A DNA stretch of 64,000 nt from Sphingomonas montana (GCF_001956315.1 NZ_MOLY01000036.1:93523-157522); one strand, 5' to 3'. Shown: positions 23,815 to 32,800, numbered from the stretch's first letter. Made by a program: numbers and translations. Notes: generated from the sequence alone by a model not told the origin.

Positions 23815-24498
23815 ATGGACCGATCGCGCCGGATCGGCCAAGGGCGCACGGTGTCGTTCCGTTCCAACCGTCCCCTCCCGCCCGACGATCTCACGCTCGC
23901 CGTCGCCACGCTGCGTCGCGGAACCCGTTTCCTGGGGGCTGGCCTGCACTTCGTCGCGACCGATGCAGGGGACTGCGAGGCTGCTGGCCGGGGCCGCGCG
24001 AAGGTCATCGCCAACGGCCTGCGCGAAATAGACCGGTTCCTCAGCCTGCTGATCGATGCGGTCGCGCTGCGCGTCGCCTCCGATAGCGACCGGGCGGCGC
24101 TGCACCGGCTGGGCAACACCGCCCGCAAGCTGGCCACGCTCCGCGCCGTGATGGCGTTGACCAGTCCCGACGACGCCGCGTTGCGCGCCATCGGCCGATC
24201 GCGCAATTGCCTGTTCCATACCGGCGGCGTCGTGCGCGCCGGCAGGGCGGGTTCCGTCCCGACCCAGGGCTGGGCGGCACCGGACGCACCACCCCTGCCC
24301 GCGGGGGTCCCAAGCGTGCCGATGCCCGTCGGATCGCGAATCGGGGTATCGCCCGACGATCTGCGCCGTGTCTGCCTCTTCTATGATCGTATCGCCGATG
24401 AACTGCTGGCGGCTCTGGCGGCGCGGCCACCGTCGATTGATTTTTCGCGACACTCCGACTATATGAAGTCTGCACACGTCGCCTGCGACGGAATTTGA
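23815..24498 (+). CDS. Hypothetical protein with HEPN-like R-x4-H motif
   Basis: About 227 residues from ATG 23815. The middle is helical ([48 protein letters not shown]) and leads to [22 protein letters not shown] fits the R-x4-H active-site motif of HEPN RNases, and the preceding Arg/Asn-rich turn is similar to HEPN of the RiboL-PSP kind. The C-terminus has [24 protein letters not shown]. Only a motif match supports HEPN, and the fold is unproven. It lies directly upstream of the cspA-like gene and its hairpin leader. Confidence 0.55.
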   Translation: MDRSRRIGQGRTVSFRSNRPLPPDDLTLAVATLRRGTRFLGAGLHFVATDAGDCEAAGRGRAKVIANGLREIDRFLSLLIDAVALRVASDSDRAALHRLGNTARKLATLRAVMALTSPDDAALRAIGRSRNCLFHTGGVVRAGRAGSVPTQGWAAPDAPPLPAGVPSVPMPVGSRIGVSPDDLRRVCLFYDRIADELLAALAARPPSIDFSRHSDYMKSAHVACDGI

Positions 24499-24539
24499 TG
24501 CCTGCGGGCGGACCTTTCCTTTTCTTGCTTCCTGGCTCT

Positions 24540-24583
24540 CCGGACACAGTGTCCGGGGCTTCCTCGTTTCTTTGAAAGGAAAC
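24540..24583 (+). promoter_or_regulatory. Structured 5' leader of the cspA-like gene
   Basis: CCGGACAC (24540-24547) and GTGTCCGG (24549-24556) form an almost perfect 17-nt palindrome; folded as RNA, the innermost pairs must open to leave a loop. After a short spacer, GTTTCTT (24566-24572) can pair with AGGAAAC (24577-24583) around a UGAA loop, covering the Shine-Dalgarno AAGGAAA just before ATG 24589. This would let structure or temperature control translation. Confidence 0.6.
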
Positions 24584-24588
24584 ATCTC

Positions 24589-24795
24589 ATGCCGATCGGC
24601 ACAGTCAAATTCTTCAATTCCGACAAGGGCTATGGCTTCATCGCCGCCGAAGACGGTTCGGGCGACAGCTTCGTCCACATCACCGCCGTCGAGCGCGCGG
24701 GCATGCCGACCCTCAACAAGGATCAACGCGTCAGCTACGAACTGGAAACGGATCGTCGCGGCAAGCAGTCCGCAGTCAACCTCCAGTCGGCCTGA
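24589..24795 (+). CDS. cspA: Cold-shock protein (CspA family)
   Basis: 68 residues, the standard single cold-shock domain. RNP1 is [11 protein letters not shown] and RNP2 FVHITAVE; the opening [11 protein letters not shown] is canonical. Binds single-stranded RNA/DNA to melt secondary structure. The body is slightly divergent ([35 protein letters not shown]). A hairpin leader that may hide the Shine-Dalgarno precedes it. An IF-1-like gene follows 7 nt later, so the two are probably co-expressed. Confidence 0.95.
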   Translation: MPIGTVKFFNSDKGYGFIAAEDGSGDSFVHITAVERAGMPTLNKDQRVSYELETDRRGKQSAVNLQSA

Positions 24796-24802
24796 TCCGG
24801 TC

Positions 24803-25063
24803 ATGGCCAAAGAGGAACTCACGACCCTCGATGGCCTGATCGACGAGATCCTGCCGGATGGGCGCTTCCGTGTCGTGTTGGACAATGATCATCGGATCAT
24901 TGCCTACACGGCCGGTAAGATGCGGAAATTCCGCATCCGCACCGTGGTCGGCGACCGCGTTCAGGTCGAAATGACGCCATATGACCTCGCAATAGGTCGT
25001 CTCGTCTTTCGCGAACGGACGCCGGGCGTCGGCCCCGGTCCGCGTCGCGGCGCACGCCGCTAA
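24803..25063 (+). CDS. infA: Translation initiation factor IF-1 paralogue
   Basis: 86 residues with the S1-like OB fold of IF-1: [71 protein letters not shown]. The [10 protein letters not shown] and VEMTPYD blocks are diagnostic. It differs from the usual alphaproteobacterial IF-1 in the first strands and has a basic Gly/Arg tail ([15 protein letters not shown]) not found in the standard 72-residue protein. Position after cspA suggests a stress or cold-specific second copy; the housekeeping copy is not in this window. Confidence 0.9.
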   Translation: MAKEELTTLDGLIDEILPDGRFRVVLDNDHRIIAYTAGKMRKFRIRTVVGDRVQVEMTPYDLAIGRLVFRERTPGVGPGPRRGARR

Positions 25064-25123
25064 ACCTTTACCGATACCACCAGACGATACCGACGGGCGA
25101 TCTGCGCCGCGTCGAAGGATGCC

Positions 25124-25264
25124 ATGAACCCCGATTTTCAAGACCGACCGACTTTCATGCCCCGGCATCGCCACCATCTGCGACCGGAACGCGCCCTGCC
25201 CGTATTGCGACCGACATTGTCGCGGACCGAGCTGCGCCACATCGTGGCTGAAATATTGGGCTGA
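25124..25264 (+). CDS. Small basic protein (46 aa)
   Basis: Reads MNPDFQDRPTFMPRHRHHLRPERALPVLRP then TLSRTELRHIVAEILG. It is His/Arg-rich at the N-terminus with a C-terminal amphipathic helix. The GAAGGA ribosome-binding site with suitable spacing makes the start credible. It lies between infA and the 67-residue gene in the same orientation. Function unknown. Confidence 0.6.
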   Translation: MNPDFQDRPTFMPRHRHHLRPERALPVLRPTLSRTELRHIVAEILG

Positions 25265-25298
25265 TACCGTCCCTGCCGTACCCAGAGGAGCTTCCGCC

Positions 25299-25502
25299 AT
25301 GTCGGTAACCAGCGAATATTATATGGCCCGTGCCGCCGAGAGCGCCCGCGATGCCGAAGCCGCGACGCTCGACAATGTCCGCGACCGCTGCCGCCGTTCG
25401 GAAGCTGCCTGGCTGACCATGGCCGGCCGCATCGCGCAGGGCGAAGAAATGCGCGACACGCTGGCGACCGAAAAGGCCGCCCGCGTCGGTTCGCCGCTTT
25501 GA
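25299..25502 (+). CDS. Small conserved helical protein (67 aa)
   Basis: 67 residues, highly charged and helical (YYMARAAESARDAEAATLDNVRDRCRRSEAAWLTMAGRIAQGEEMRDTL). A CAGAGGAG ribosome-binding site precedes ATG 25299. This type of short acidic/basic helical protein is common in sphingomonads, without assigned function. It overlaps the next gene by ATGA, so the two are coupled. Confidence 0.75.
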   Translation: MSVTSEYYMARAAESARDAEAATLDNVRDRCRRSEAAWLTMAGRIAQGEEMRDTLATEKAARVGSPL

Positions 25503-25729
25503 ACCGCCCGTTCCGCAAACGCTTCGACGGTCCCCGGCTCACGCCCGAAGCCGCCGAGCGCCAGGGCCGCGCCACGCGCCTCGCGTTCGAGGCGCTGCGT
25601 GATTCGGCGAAGGTCGTCGCCTTCCTGAACACCGAAGACCCGCTTCTCGGCGGCCGCCCGATCGACCTCGCCGTCGCCAGCCCCGAAGGCCTGACCGAAG
25701 TCGAACGCGCCATCGCTGCATTGGCCTGA
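25499..25729 (+). CDS. Small protein with Xre/MbcA/ParS toxin-binding-like domain
   Basis: 76 residues. The core ALRDSAKVVAFLNTEDPLLGGRPIDLAVASPEGLTEVERAIAAL resembles the antitoxin Xre/MbcA/ParS toxin-binding domain (DUF2384), where F-L-N-T-P..L-G-G-x-x-P-I-D-L is the hallmark. No RES-type toxin is adjacent and no HTH is fused, so it would be a stand-alone fold or an orphan antitoxin. It overlaps the preceding gene by ATGA. Confidence 0.65.
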   Translation: MNRPFRKRFDGPRLTPEAAERQGRATRLAFEALRDSAKVVAFLNTEDPLLGGRPIDLAVASPEGLTEVERAIAALA

Positions 25730-25802
25730 GGGCGGTCGTTTGCGCATCGGATTGATAGGCGTCTAGGTCACGTCAGGCCCAGCGGTTGAGTTGAGTACCG
25801 CC

Positions 25803-25916
25803 CCCTCCACCGTCATCCCAGCGAAGGCTGGGATCCATTATCACTCCGCTGGAGAGTCCCTACGACCCTAGTGATAATGGATCCTGACCTCCGTCAGAAT
25901 GACGGTAGGGAGGGGA
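25803..25916. repeat. Palindromic intergenic element (long inverted repeat)
   Basis: GGATCCATTATCACT (25831-25845) is perfectly matched by AGTGATAATGGATCC (25870-25884), flanked by CCGTCAT and ATGACGG outer arms. Such CGTCATCC...GGATGACG elements are dispersed in alphaproteobacterial genomes, similar to REP/MITE-like sequences. It lies in the 398-nt stretch between the 76-aa gene and tamB, which shows no convincing gene. Confidence 0.75.
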
Positions 25917-26015
25917 GGGCAGTACGCTCCGCCCATCCCGAGCGCGGTAGAGGGGTCATCGAGCGAAGCTGAGAAGCTATCGCCTGCTGCACTCGTTACG
26001 CTCGTCAAAACCCGA

Positions 26016-26099
26016 CGTCATCCCGGACTTGATCCGGGATCCAGGGACGCAAGCGCTGCGCTTCGTAGCTTTGGATCCCGGATCAAGTCCAGGATGACG
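26016..26099. repeat. Second palindromic element, near-perfect 27-bp inverted repeat
   Basis: The arm at 26016-26042 (begins CGTCATCCCGGACTTGATCC) is matched by 26073-26099 with one mismatch in 27 positions, around a 30-nt loop. Same family as the element at 25803-25916, in the same gap just after the tamB stop on the leftward strand. It may also act as an mRNA end for tamB. Confidence 0.8.
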
Positions 26100-26127
26100 G
26101 AACATGAGCGCAACGCACTCGCTCCCC

Positions 26128-29100
26128 TCAATAATCCTTCGACACCCGCACATTGGCGCTCTGCCGTCCCACGGTCGAGATCGTCGACAGCAGCGAGAGC
26201 CAGCGCGTAATGCGATATTCCAGCCGCGTCGCGCTGTAGCCCTGACCATCGGTGATGACCTCCAGATAGGTCCGCCGCCCGATATATTTCCCCGCCGCCA
26301 CCGACGTGCCCTGCCCGGTGGCGACGTCCGCCGGCAGGATGCGCAGCCGGTCCAGCCCGGCCGCGCGGCGGATCGCGTTGATCGGGTTGAGATTCATTCC
26401 CCCCCCACCGTCCGCGCGCAACGACGCCACCGCCGCCGCCAGCTGCAAAGCCTCCGGGGCGGACAGGTTGGTGATCGACGATCCGAACAGCAGCCGGGAC
26501 AGCAGCTCGTCCTCCGGCAACGCCGGTACGCTCGCAAAGTCGACCTGCGGGCGCAGGCCTGTTCCCGATACGCGGATCGTCGCGCTCAGCCCCTGGATGT
26601 TGGCGTTGGCGACGATATCCAGCACCGGATCGACCGGGCTTTCGCCCTGGAAACGGATCGACCCGCGATCGATGTCGAACCGCCGCCCGGCAAATTCGTA
26701 ATTGCCGCGCAGCAGGTCCGCGCGCCCGGTGATCTGCGGGCTGTCGACCGTTCCCTTGATACCCAGTTGCGCGCGCCATTCGCTGTCCAGCCCCAACCCG
26801 CTCACCATCATCCGGCTGCGCGCATCGGCGTTCAGGTCCAGCCGCCAAGGTGCCGTCGGCGCGGGCAGGTCGGCCACGTCGTCCGGCCGGTTAATCTCCC
26901 GTACGTTCAGCCGCGGGATCGACGCCGCCGCCGCCCGACCCAGCCGATACCGCGACTGGTCCAGCCGGACAGTGCCCGATATCGTGCCGCCCACCCCGTC
27001 GGACTCGATCCGCAGCGGCCCCGTCACCGTCGCACCGATGTCGTCGCGCGCGAGCAGCACCGCCTTGTCGGCCTCCAGCGCGATATCCATGCCGAACCCG
27101 CGCGCCGCCGCCAGGTCGAACGCCGCCCGTCCGGTCACGCTGCCCCCACGCGGCGTGGCCCCGCGAAAACTGTCCAGCACCAGCCGCGATCCGTCGAACC
27201 GCCCGGCCGCGACGATTCCCTGGATGACCGTACCCGTGACGGCGCTTTCCAGCCGCGCGCCGCTGGTGCGGATCGACCCGCGGATCACCGGGCTCGCCAC
27301 CCGCCCGCCGATATCGGCCCCCACCGCCACCGGGCCGGACAGGTCGATCGTCTCCACGCCCGTCAGCCGCCACAGCGTGTCGGCCGGACCGGTATAGCGC
27401 AGCTGCGCGAAGATCGGCGCGATCCGCAGCCGTTCTGCCAACCCGACACCCGTGCCGCCGCCCAGCGGCCCGATCCGCCCCTGCGCCCGGCCGATGATCG
27501 CGCCACCGCTCGCCACCACCGATCGCGCCGCCAGCCCGCGCCCGTCCAGCACCATGGCCAGCCCCACGTCGATCGGCCGCGACGACAGCACCAGTCCCGA
27601 CCGTGTCAGCCCACGGATACGCAGGTCCGCCCGCCCCGTCGGCACCTGCCCGCCACCCGGCAGGCGATAGCTCAACTGCCCGCTCGCCAGCCCGCTCACG
27701 CCCAGCCGCGGAAAGGCGAGGTCGAGCAGCGACATTGGCATCCGCGCCAGCGTCGCGTCGATCGCGGCGTCCCCCGCGCCGAACCGCCCGCCGACCGTCG
27801 CCGTGCCGCCGTCGAACGTCAGCGCGGTCGGCGCGACCCGCCAGCCATCGCCTTCGCGGGTCAGCACGGCGGGGCCGCTCAACCGGATCGGCTTGCGGTC
27901 CAGCGCGCCGGATCCGACCAGCACGATCCGGTCGGGCGCCACCTGCGCCACGGTCTGGAATTCGAACGCCCGGCCGCGCGATCCGGCCAGCGAGACGCGC
28001 ACTGTTCCACGCCCCCCGCGCAGGGTGGCATTCCCCGCGATCCGCGCGATCGACACGTCGCCGCGCCGCACCCCCGCCGCCGTCAGGGTCGCTTCCGTCG
28101 AAGTCCCCGCCGGATCGAGCAGCAGCACCGCGTCCAGCTTGCCGCGTCGCATTTCCACCGGCACAGCCGCGGCCAGCCGCGCGCCGACAAAGCCCAGATG
28201 CGTCTCGATCCGCTGCACGTCCCCCGCCGGCGCGAACAGCAGCCGTCCGTCGATCCCGCCGCCCGCGGTCGTCAACATACCGGTAAACCCGCCCGGGTCG
28301 GACCGCAGCGCGCCGGTCGCGGTCGTGCCCGACACGTTCAGCGCGGCGACCCGCACCACCGCCGGCGCACCGGACGGCAGGTCGATCCGCCCGCTTGCTG
28401 CAAACGGCCCCAGCGTCGATCCCCCCGCCGCCTGGAATGCATAGCCCCCCGCGTCCGGCAGCAGCGTCGCCCGCACCGCCACCAGCCCCAACCCGTCGGC
28501 CGGTGCCGCCAGCAGCAGTTCGACCCGCGGACGCGAGATATTGCCGTCCAGCGCGATGTCGAACGCGCCGTACCGCGCCTGCCGCCCGCGCCCCGCAAAC
28601 TGGAACGTCCCGTCGCGCCGCCGCATCCCCGTGCCACGGATCATGATCGCCGGCGCGGTCAGCACCAGGTCGCTGAACCGCAGCACGCCGTCCCGGTCGC
28701 GCACCAGCCGCGTGTCGATGCGCGGCAGTCCGCCGGCCAGGCCGCCCAGGAACGCATTGTCCAGCCGCCGCACCCAGGCCCGCCCGCGCCCCTCCACCCG
28801 CGTGCCGCGCCCGCTCGGGTCCGGCACCACGCTCAGGTCGCTCGTCACATCGACGATGCCCAGGCCGGGGATCAGATAGCGCTGCAACTGCCCGGATATC
28901 GTGACGTCGTAGCGCCCGGTGGTCAGGTCGACATGCAGCGCCAGCTTGCCGCGCAGCTTGTCCGAATCGAACGCCAGCCCGGTCCCGCTCAGGTCGCGCG
29001 CCGTCGCCTGCAACCGTCCTGCCACCGACAGGTTCGCCAATATCCCGCCCGCCACGTCGCCCACGCCGGTCACCCGCCGCGCGGTCAGCCGGATCGGCAC

Positions 29101-30321
29101 GACGATCGGCGCACGCGACAACACGCCCCGCCCCGCCGCGCGCACATCCTCGAACCCGGTCGCGTCGAACGCCAGGCGCGGTGCGGTCGCCAGATAGGCG
29201 AAGGCGGCGGTCCGGAACGGCCCGTCCAGCGTCAGTTTCAGGCTGATCTTCTGCCCCGTCATGTTCGGGAACAGCGCTGGCGGCTGCAACAGGTCGGCAC
29301 GCACCGTCAGCCCCGCGAACCGGCTGCGCGCCAGATCCACCGTGCCCTTCGCATCCAGCATCAGCGCGCGGCTGCGCAGCCGCAGCACGCCCGCCAGCCG
29401 GCGGTCCCGCAGCGTCGCCTCGCCCGTCACCGCCACCGACGGCGCGGACAGCCGCTGCAGCTTGCCGGCCAGGAACCGCGCCGGCGTCATCCGTCCGCTC
29501 AGCGCATAGCGTCCGGCCGCGGCGCGCAGGGCCAGCCGCCCGATCGGCTGGCCGGACAGCGTCGCCACCGCCTGCCCACGCCAGTCGGTCCAGCGCCCGT
29601 CGCCGTCGATGCGCAGCGTCACGGGGCGCGGCGTCCCCAGCAGCCGCCCGGTCACCGACCCGGCCGGCGCATCCAGCGCGACATCGACGTCGAACCGGTC
29701 CGCATCCGGCCGCGCGTCCAGCCGTATGCGGATCCGGTCGCCGCCGCCCCGCCCTGCACCCGTCACCGCGCCGTCCAGCGCCACCACCGCGCGCCTTTCG
29801 CGGATATCGGCCGATCCCGTCATCCGCGCCGCCTGCACCCGCCCGCCGGTGATGCCCGCCCCCAGCGCCAGCCGGTCGATCCGCAGCCGCCCGACGCGCA
29901 GATCGAACGACGGCAGCACGGCCGGCTCCGCACCCGGCCGCAGCACCGGCACCCGGTCGAGCGTCACCAGCGGCGCGGACAGGATGTTGACGTCCAGCAC
30001 GTTGCGCATCCACGCCGCCGGGTTCCAGTCCAGCCGCACCTCCGGTGCCTCAAGGAACTGGCCTTTGAGGTCGTACAGCCGCAGGTCGCGGATCGTCGCG
30101 CGGTTCCAGATCGATCCGTCGATCCGCCCGATCCGGACGCGCAGGCCGGACTTGATCGGCAACGCCGCAATCCGGTCGGTCAGGAATCTGTGCCCCGGCC
30201 CCGTATCGATCGCCCACACCGCCACCACCGCCAGCGCGACGATCGCCAGCAACAGCCCGCCCAGCCAGCGCAGCGGCCGGATCCGACGGCGAGGTGCGGT
30301 GACGATCGCCGCGTCGCTCAA
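26128..30321 (-). CDS. tamB: Translocation and assembly module subunit TamB
   Basis: 1397 residues, normal for TamB. An N-terminal anchor helix (WLGGLLLAIVALAVVAVWAID) is followed by a long repetitive beta-strand region (AsmA-like, many G-V-x-R-D/x-G strands) and the conserved C-terminal DUF490 portion ending RLEYRITRWLSLLSTISTVGRQSANVRVSKDY. It spans the periplasm to the outer-membrane partner TamA and moves phospholipids or outer-membrane proteins. It overlaps tamA by ATGA, consistent with a tamA-tamB operon. Confidence 0.95.
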   Translation of the reverse strand: MSDAAIVTAPRRRIRPLRWLGGLLLAIVALAVVAVWAIDTGPGHRFLTDRIAALPIKSGLRVRIGRIDGSIWNRATIRDLRLYDLKGQFLEAPEVRLDWNPAAWMRNVLDVNILSAPLVTLDRVPVLRPGAEPAVLPSFDLRVGRLRIDRLALGAGITGGRVQAARMTGSADIRERRAVVALDGAVTGAGRGGGDRIRIRLDARPDADRFDVDVALDAPAGSVTGRLLGTPRPVTLRIDGDGRWTDWRGQAVATLSGQPIGRLALRAAAGRYALSGRMTPARFLAGKLQRLSAPSVAVTGEATLRDRRLAGVLRLRSRALMLDAKGTVDLARSRFAGLTVRADLLQPPALFPNMTGQKISLKLTLDGPFRTAAFAYLATAPRLAFDATGFEDVRAAGRGVLSRAPIVVPIRLTARRVTGVGDVAGGILANLSVAGRLQATARDLSGTGLAFDSDKLRGKLALHVDLTTGRYDVTISGQLQRYLIPGLGIVDVTSDLSVVPDPSGRGTRVEGRGRAWVRRLDNAFLGGLAGGLPRIDTRLVRDRDGVLRFSDLVLTAPAIMIRGTGMRRRDGTFQFAGRGRQARYGAFDIALDGNISRPRVELLLAAPADGLGLVAVRATLLPDAGGYAFQAAGGSTLGPFAASGRIDLPSGAPAVVRVAALNVSGTTATGALRSDPGGFTGMLTTAGGGIDGRLLFAPAGDVQRIETHLGFVGARLAAAVPVEMRRGKLDAVLLLDPAGTSTEATLTAAGVRRGDVSIARIAGNATLRGGRGTVRVSLAGSRGRAFEFQTVAQVAPDRIVLVGSGALDRKPIRLSGPAVLTREGDGWRVAPTALTFDGGTATVGGRFGAGDAAIDATLARMPMSLLDLAFPRLGVSGLASGQLSYRLPGGGQVPTGRADLRIRGLTRSGLVLSSRPIDVGLAMVLDGRGLAARSVVASGGAIIGRAQGRIGPLGGGTGVGLAERLRIAPIFAQLRYTGPADTLWRLTGVETIDLSGPVAVGADIGGRVASPVIRGSIRTSGARLESAVTGTVIQGIVAAGRFDGSRLVLDSFRGATPRGGSVTGRAAFDLAAARGFGMDIALEADKAVLLARDDIGATVTGPLRIESDGVGGTISGTVRLDQSRYRLGRAAAASIPRLNVREINRPDDVADLPAPTAPWRLDLNADARSRMMVSGLGLDSEWRAQLGIKGTVDSPQITGRADLLRGNYEFAGRRFDIDRGSIRFQGESPVDPVLDIVANANIQGLSATIRVSGTGLRPQVDFASVPALPEDELLSRLLFGSSITNLSAPEALQLAAAVASLRADGGGGMNLNPINAIRRAAGLDRLRILPADVATGQGTSVAAGKYIGRRTYLEVITDGQGYSATRLEYRITRWLSLLSTISTVGRQSANVRVSKDY

Positions 30322-32321
30322 AACGCCTGCCCCAGCGAGACATAAACCGCGATCCGCTTGTCCCCGCGCCGACGGTTGAGCGGCGTGCCGAGATCGACCC
30401 GGATCGGCCCGAAATTGGTGTAGTAGCGCGCGCCGATCCCCGCGCCGTACCGGAGGCCCGTCAAGCGCGGCAGCGGCGAGGTGTAGAGATTGCCCGCATC
30501 CAGGAAAGGCACGAACCCGAAATCGCCCACCCGCACGCGCGCCTCGATCGAAAATTCGGTCAGGCTCCGCCCGCCGATCGGATCGCCGTCGATATCGACC
30601 GGCCCCACCGCCTGATAGCCATAGCCGCGGATCGATGCGCCGCCGCCGGCATAGAAGCGCCGCGACGGTGCGATCCGGTCGCGCTGCGCGCCCAGGATCG
30701 TGCCCAGCCGCGTCCGCCCCGCGATCGTCACGGTCGGCGTCACCGGGACATAGGCGCTGCCGTCCAGCTGCGTGCGGGCATAGCCGAACGTACCCGACTG
30801 CAACGACAGTTCGGGCGACAGCCGCCCCGACAGACGGAACCCGCGGGTCGGGTTCAGCAGGTCGTCCGACCCGTCATAGCCCAATGTCCCCGGCAATGCG
30901 GCGATCAGGAACGTCCGCCGCCGCCCCTGCCCCGTCGCCACGATGGTGTCGCGTTCGTCGGACGCCAGCAGTTCCGCGCCGCCGCTCCACGTCCACACCT
31001 TCTGCCAGATGATGTTGCTCTGCCGTTCCAGCCCGCCAGACAGGACGAAGGTGCGCGCGTCATAGGCGTTGCGGTTGATGTGGGCGGCGGTCACCTGCGC
31101 GGTCAGCACCCGGTCGCGCGCCTTGAAATTATTGCGCCGCAACGACACGCCCGCCTGCTGTTCGCGCGTCCCCAGCACGCCGCGCACCGTCACCGCGCCC
31201 TCCGGCGCGATCAGGTTGCGGTGCGTCCAGCTCAGCTCGGTCGAAATCCCCTCGCCCGTGCCATATCCCGCCGATCCCGCGATCGTCCGCGGCGGCGCGG
31301 GTTCCAGCCTGGTGACGATGTCCACCGTCGCCCCGTCCGCTGCCGCAACGGGCAGGGCCTTCAACGTGGATACCAGCCCGGTCTGGATCAGCGCGCGGCG
31401 GTAATCCTCCAGCAGCGCGGCATCATAGGGCGTGCCCGGCCGGAACCGCGCGATCCGTCCCAGATGGCGCACGCTGAACAGCGGCGATCCCTCGACCCGG
31501 ATCATGCCGAACCGCTGCGCCACGCCGGGGTTCACCGCAATCGCCAGCGTCGCGGTGCGCGTGTCATGGTCGATCACGACCTCCGGTTCCGCCACCGTCC
31601 CGAACGCGAACCCCTGCCGCCCGAGCGCAGTCCGCAGCGCGTCGCCGGCCTCGATCACCTTTTCCGCGTCGACCGGCTGCTGTTCGGCCACGCCGTACGC
31701 GCCCGCCAGATCCGGGGCCTTGCCGCCCGCCGCGGCGATCCCCGGCAGCGTCACGTCGGCGAACCGGTACAGCGCCCCCGGATCGGCGACCAGCGTCACG
31801 ACCACGCGCCGGCTGGCGGCGTCCGCCTCGACCCGCGCCTCCACCCCGGCATCATAATATCCGTAGGACCGCAGCAATTCGGTCAGCACGCCTTCGTCCT
31901 CGCGCGCGCGCCGCTCGATCTGTGCGACGTTGGCGGGCGATCCGGCGCCCTGCGCCAGCGAGGATGCCGCGTCGAACCGCGGCCGCAACCGCGCGTCGCC
32001 GACTCCGTTCAGCCCTTCCAGCACGATCCGGTACCGCTGCTCCGCCGCCGCATCCACCGTCCCGGCCGCCGCGGCGCTGCCGCCGCTGCCCGCATCCGCC
32101 ACGCTCAGGTCCGGCCAGGCCACCCCGAGATCCGTCATCGGCGCAAGCGGTGAATTGGGATCGAGCATGTCGATCCCGTCCGGCCGGGGCGCATTGGGGG
32201 CAGGGGCCGGCGGAACTATGGTCGTCGGCGAAACCCCCTGCGCGGCCAGCGTCACGGGTTGCGCCAGCAGCGCAGCCATCGCGAAACAGGCGTGCTTTCG
32301 CCGCGGGCGGACCGGAACCAT
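30318..32321 (-). CDS. tamA: Outer-membrane assembly factor TamA (BamA/TamA family)
   Basis: 667 residues. An N-terminal signal region (FAMAALLAQPVTLAAQG) is followed by POTRA-like repeats (about residues 85-320, e.g. YRFADVTLPGIAAAGG, VAQRFGMIRVEGSPLF) and an Omp85 barrel with the C-terminal Phe (VSLGQAF). Loop motif RFYAGGGASIRGYGYQAVGP is the conserved (V/I)RGY/F element of Omp85 proteins. It partners TamB, whose gene overlaps its stop. Confidence 0.94.
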   Translation of the reverse strand: MVPVRPRRKHACFAMAALLAQPVTLAAQGVSPTTIVPPAPAPNAPRPDGIDMLDPNSPLAPMTDLGVAWPDLSVADAGSGGSAAAAGTVDAAAEQRYRIVLEGLNGVGDARLRPRFDAASSLAQGAGSPANVAQIERRAREDEGVLTELLRSYGYYDAGVEARVEADAASRRVVVTLVADPGALYRFADVTLPGIAAAGGKAPDLAGAYGVAEQQPVDAEKVIEAGDALRTALGRQGFAFGTVAEPEVVIDHDTRTATLAIAVNPGVAQRFGMIRVEGSPLFSVRHLGRIARFRPGTPYDAALLEDYRRALIQTGLVSTLKALPVAAADGATVDIVTRLEPAPPRTIAGSAGYGTGEGISTELSWTHRNLIAPEGAVTVRGVLGTREQQAGVSLRRNNFKARDRVLTAQVTAAHINRNAYDARTFVLSGGLERQSNIIWQKVWTWSGGAELLASDERDTIVATGQGRRRTFLIAALPGTLGYDGSDDLLNPTRGFRLSGRLSPELSLQSGTFGYARTQLDGSAYVPVTPTVTIAGRTRLGTILGAQRDRIAPSRRFYAGGGASIRGYGYQAVGPVDIDGDPIGGRSLTEFSIEARVRVGDFGFVPFLDAGNLYTSPLPRLTGLRYGAGIGARYYTNFGPIRVDLGTPLNRRRGDKRIAVYVSLGQAF

Positions 32322-32521
32322 GATGCCCTCTGCCTAGCGACGCCGGCCCCGCCCCGCCAGCGCGATCTACGCGGTGCCGCTCCACCCGGCGCATGCCCGC
32401 TACTGACTGTCCCCGACGCTTCGGCCGTTGCCACCAAACCGCGGCATGGTTCGGTGGAGTGGTACGATCCGATGTCTTCACGGTCTGGCATCGTGCCCCG
32501 CACGGTGGCATGGGTGGTGGC

Positions 32522-32698
32522 ATGATATCCCCAGACCGTCCGCCCCGCTCCGCCGGCGGCGTGTTTCTCGCGCTCGGCGCAACCGGCGGCGCGCTGGTCG
32601 GGCTTGCGATCGGCGAACCAACCGCCGGCCTGCTCACCGGCTTCGGTGCCGGGCTGCTGATCGCCCTGCTTCTCTGGCTGGCGCAACGGCGCCGCTGA
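32522..32698 (+). CDS. Small two-helix membrane protein (58 aa)
   Basis: 58 residues from ATG 32522: a short basic N-terminus (MISPDRPPRSAGG), helix 1 (VFLALGATGGALVGLAIG), a turn at EP, helix 2 (GLLTGFGAGLLIALLLWLAQ) and RRR tail. No known domain, but this glycine-zipper hairpin is common in small envelope proteins. The Shine-Dalgarno is weak (GGTGG). Between tamA and the S24 regulator. Confidence 0.55.
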   Translation: MISPDRPPRSAGGVFLALGATGGALVGLAIGEPTAGLLTGFGAGLLIALLLWLAQRRR

Positions 32699-32800
32699 TC
32701 CCGCCCCCGGGCGACCTGGAGCGTTACGGCTTCGGGGCGATTTCCGCCCTAATTCATCCGGTTCGAGGATATGGACGAACCCGAAGTCATCCGCGGACCG

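Noticed and set aside
26104..30345. Rightward 1413-codon frame opposite tamB
   Set aside because: It is a mirror frame produced by high GC at codon positions. Its product is Arg/Pro/Gln-rich without domains, while the leftward frame gives a full TamB.
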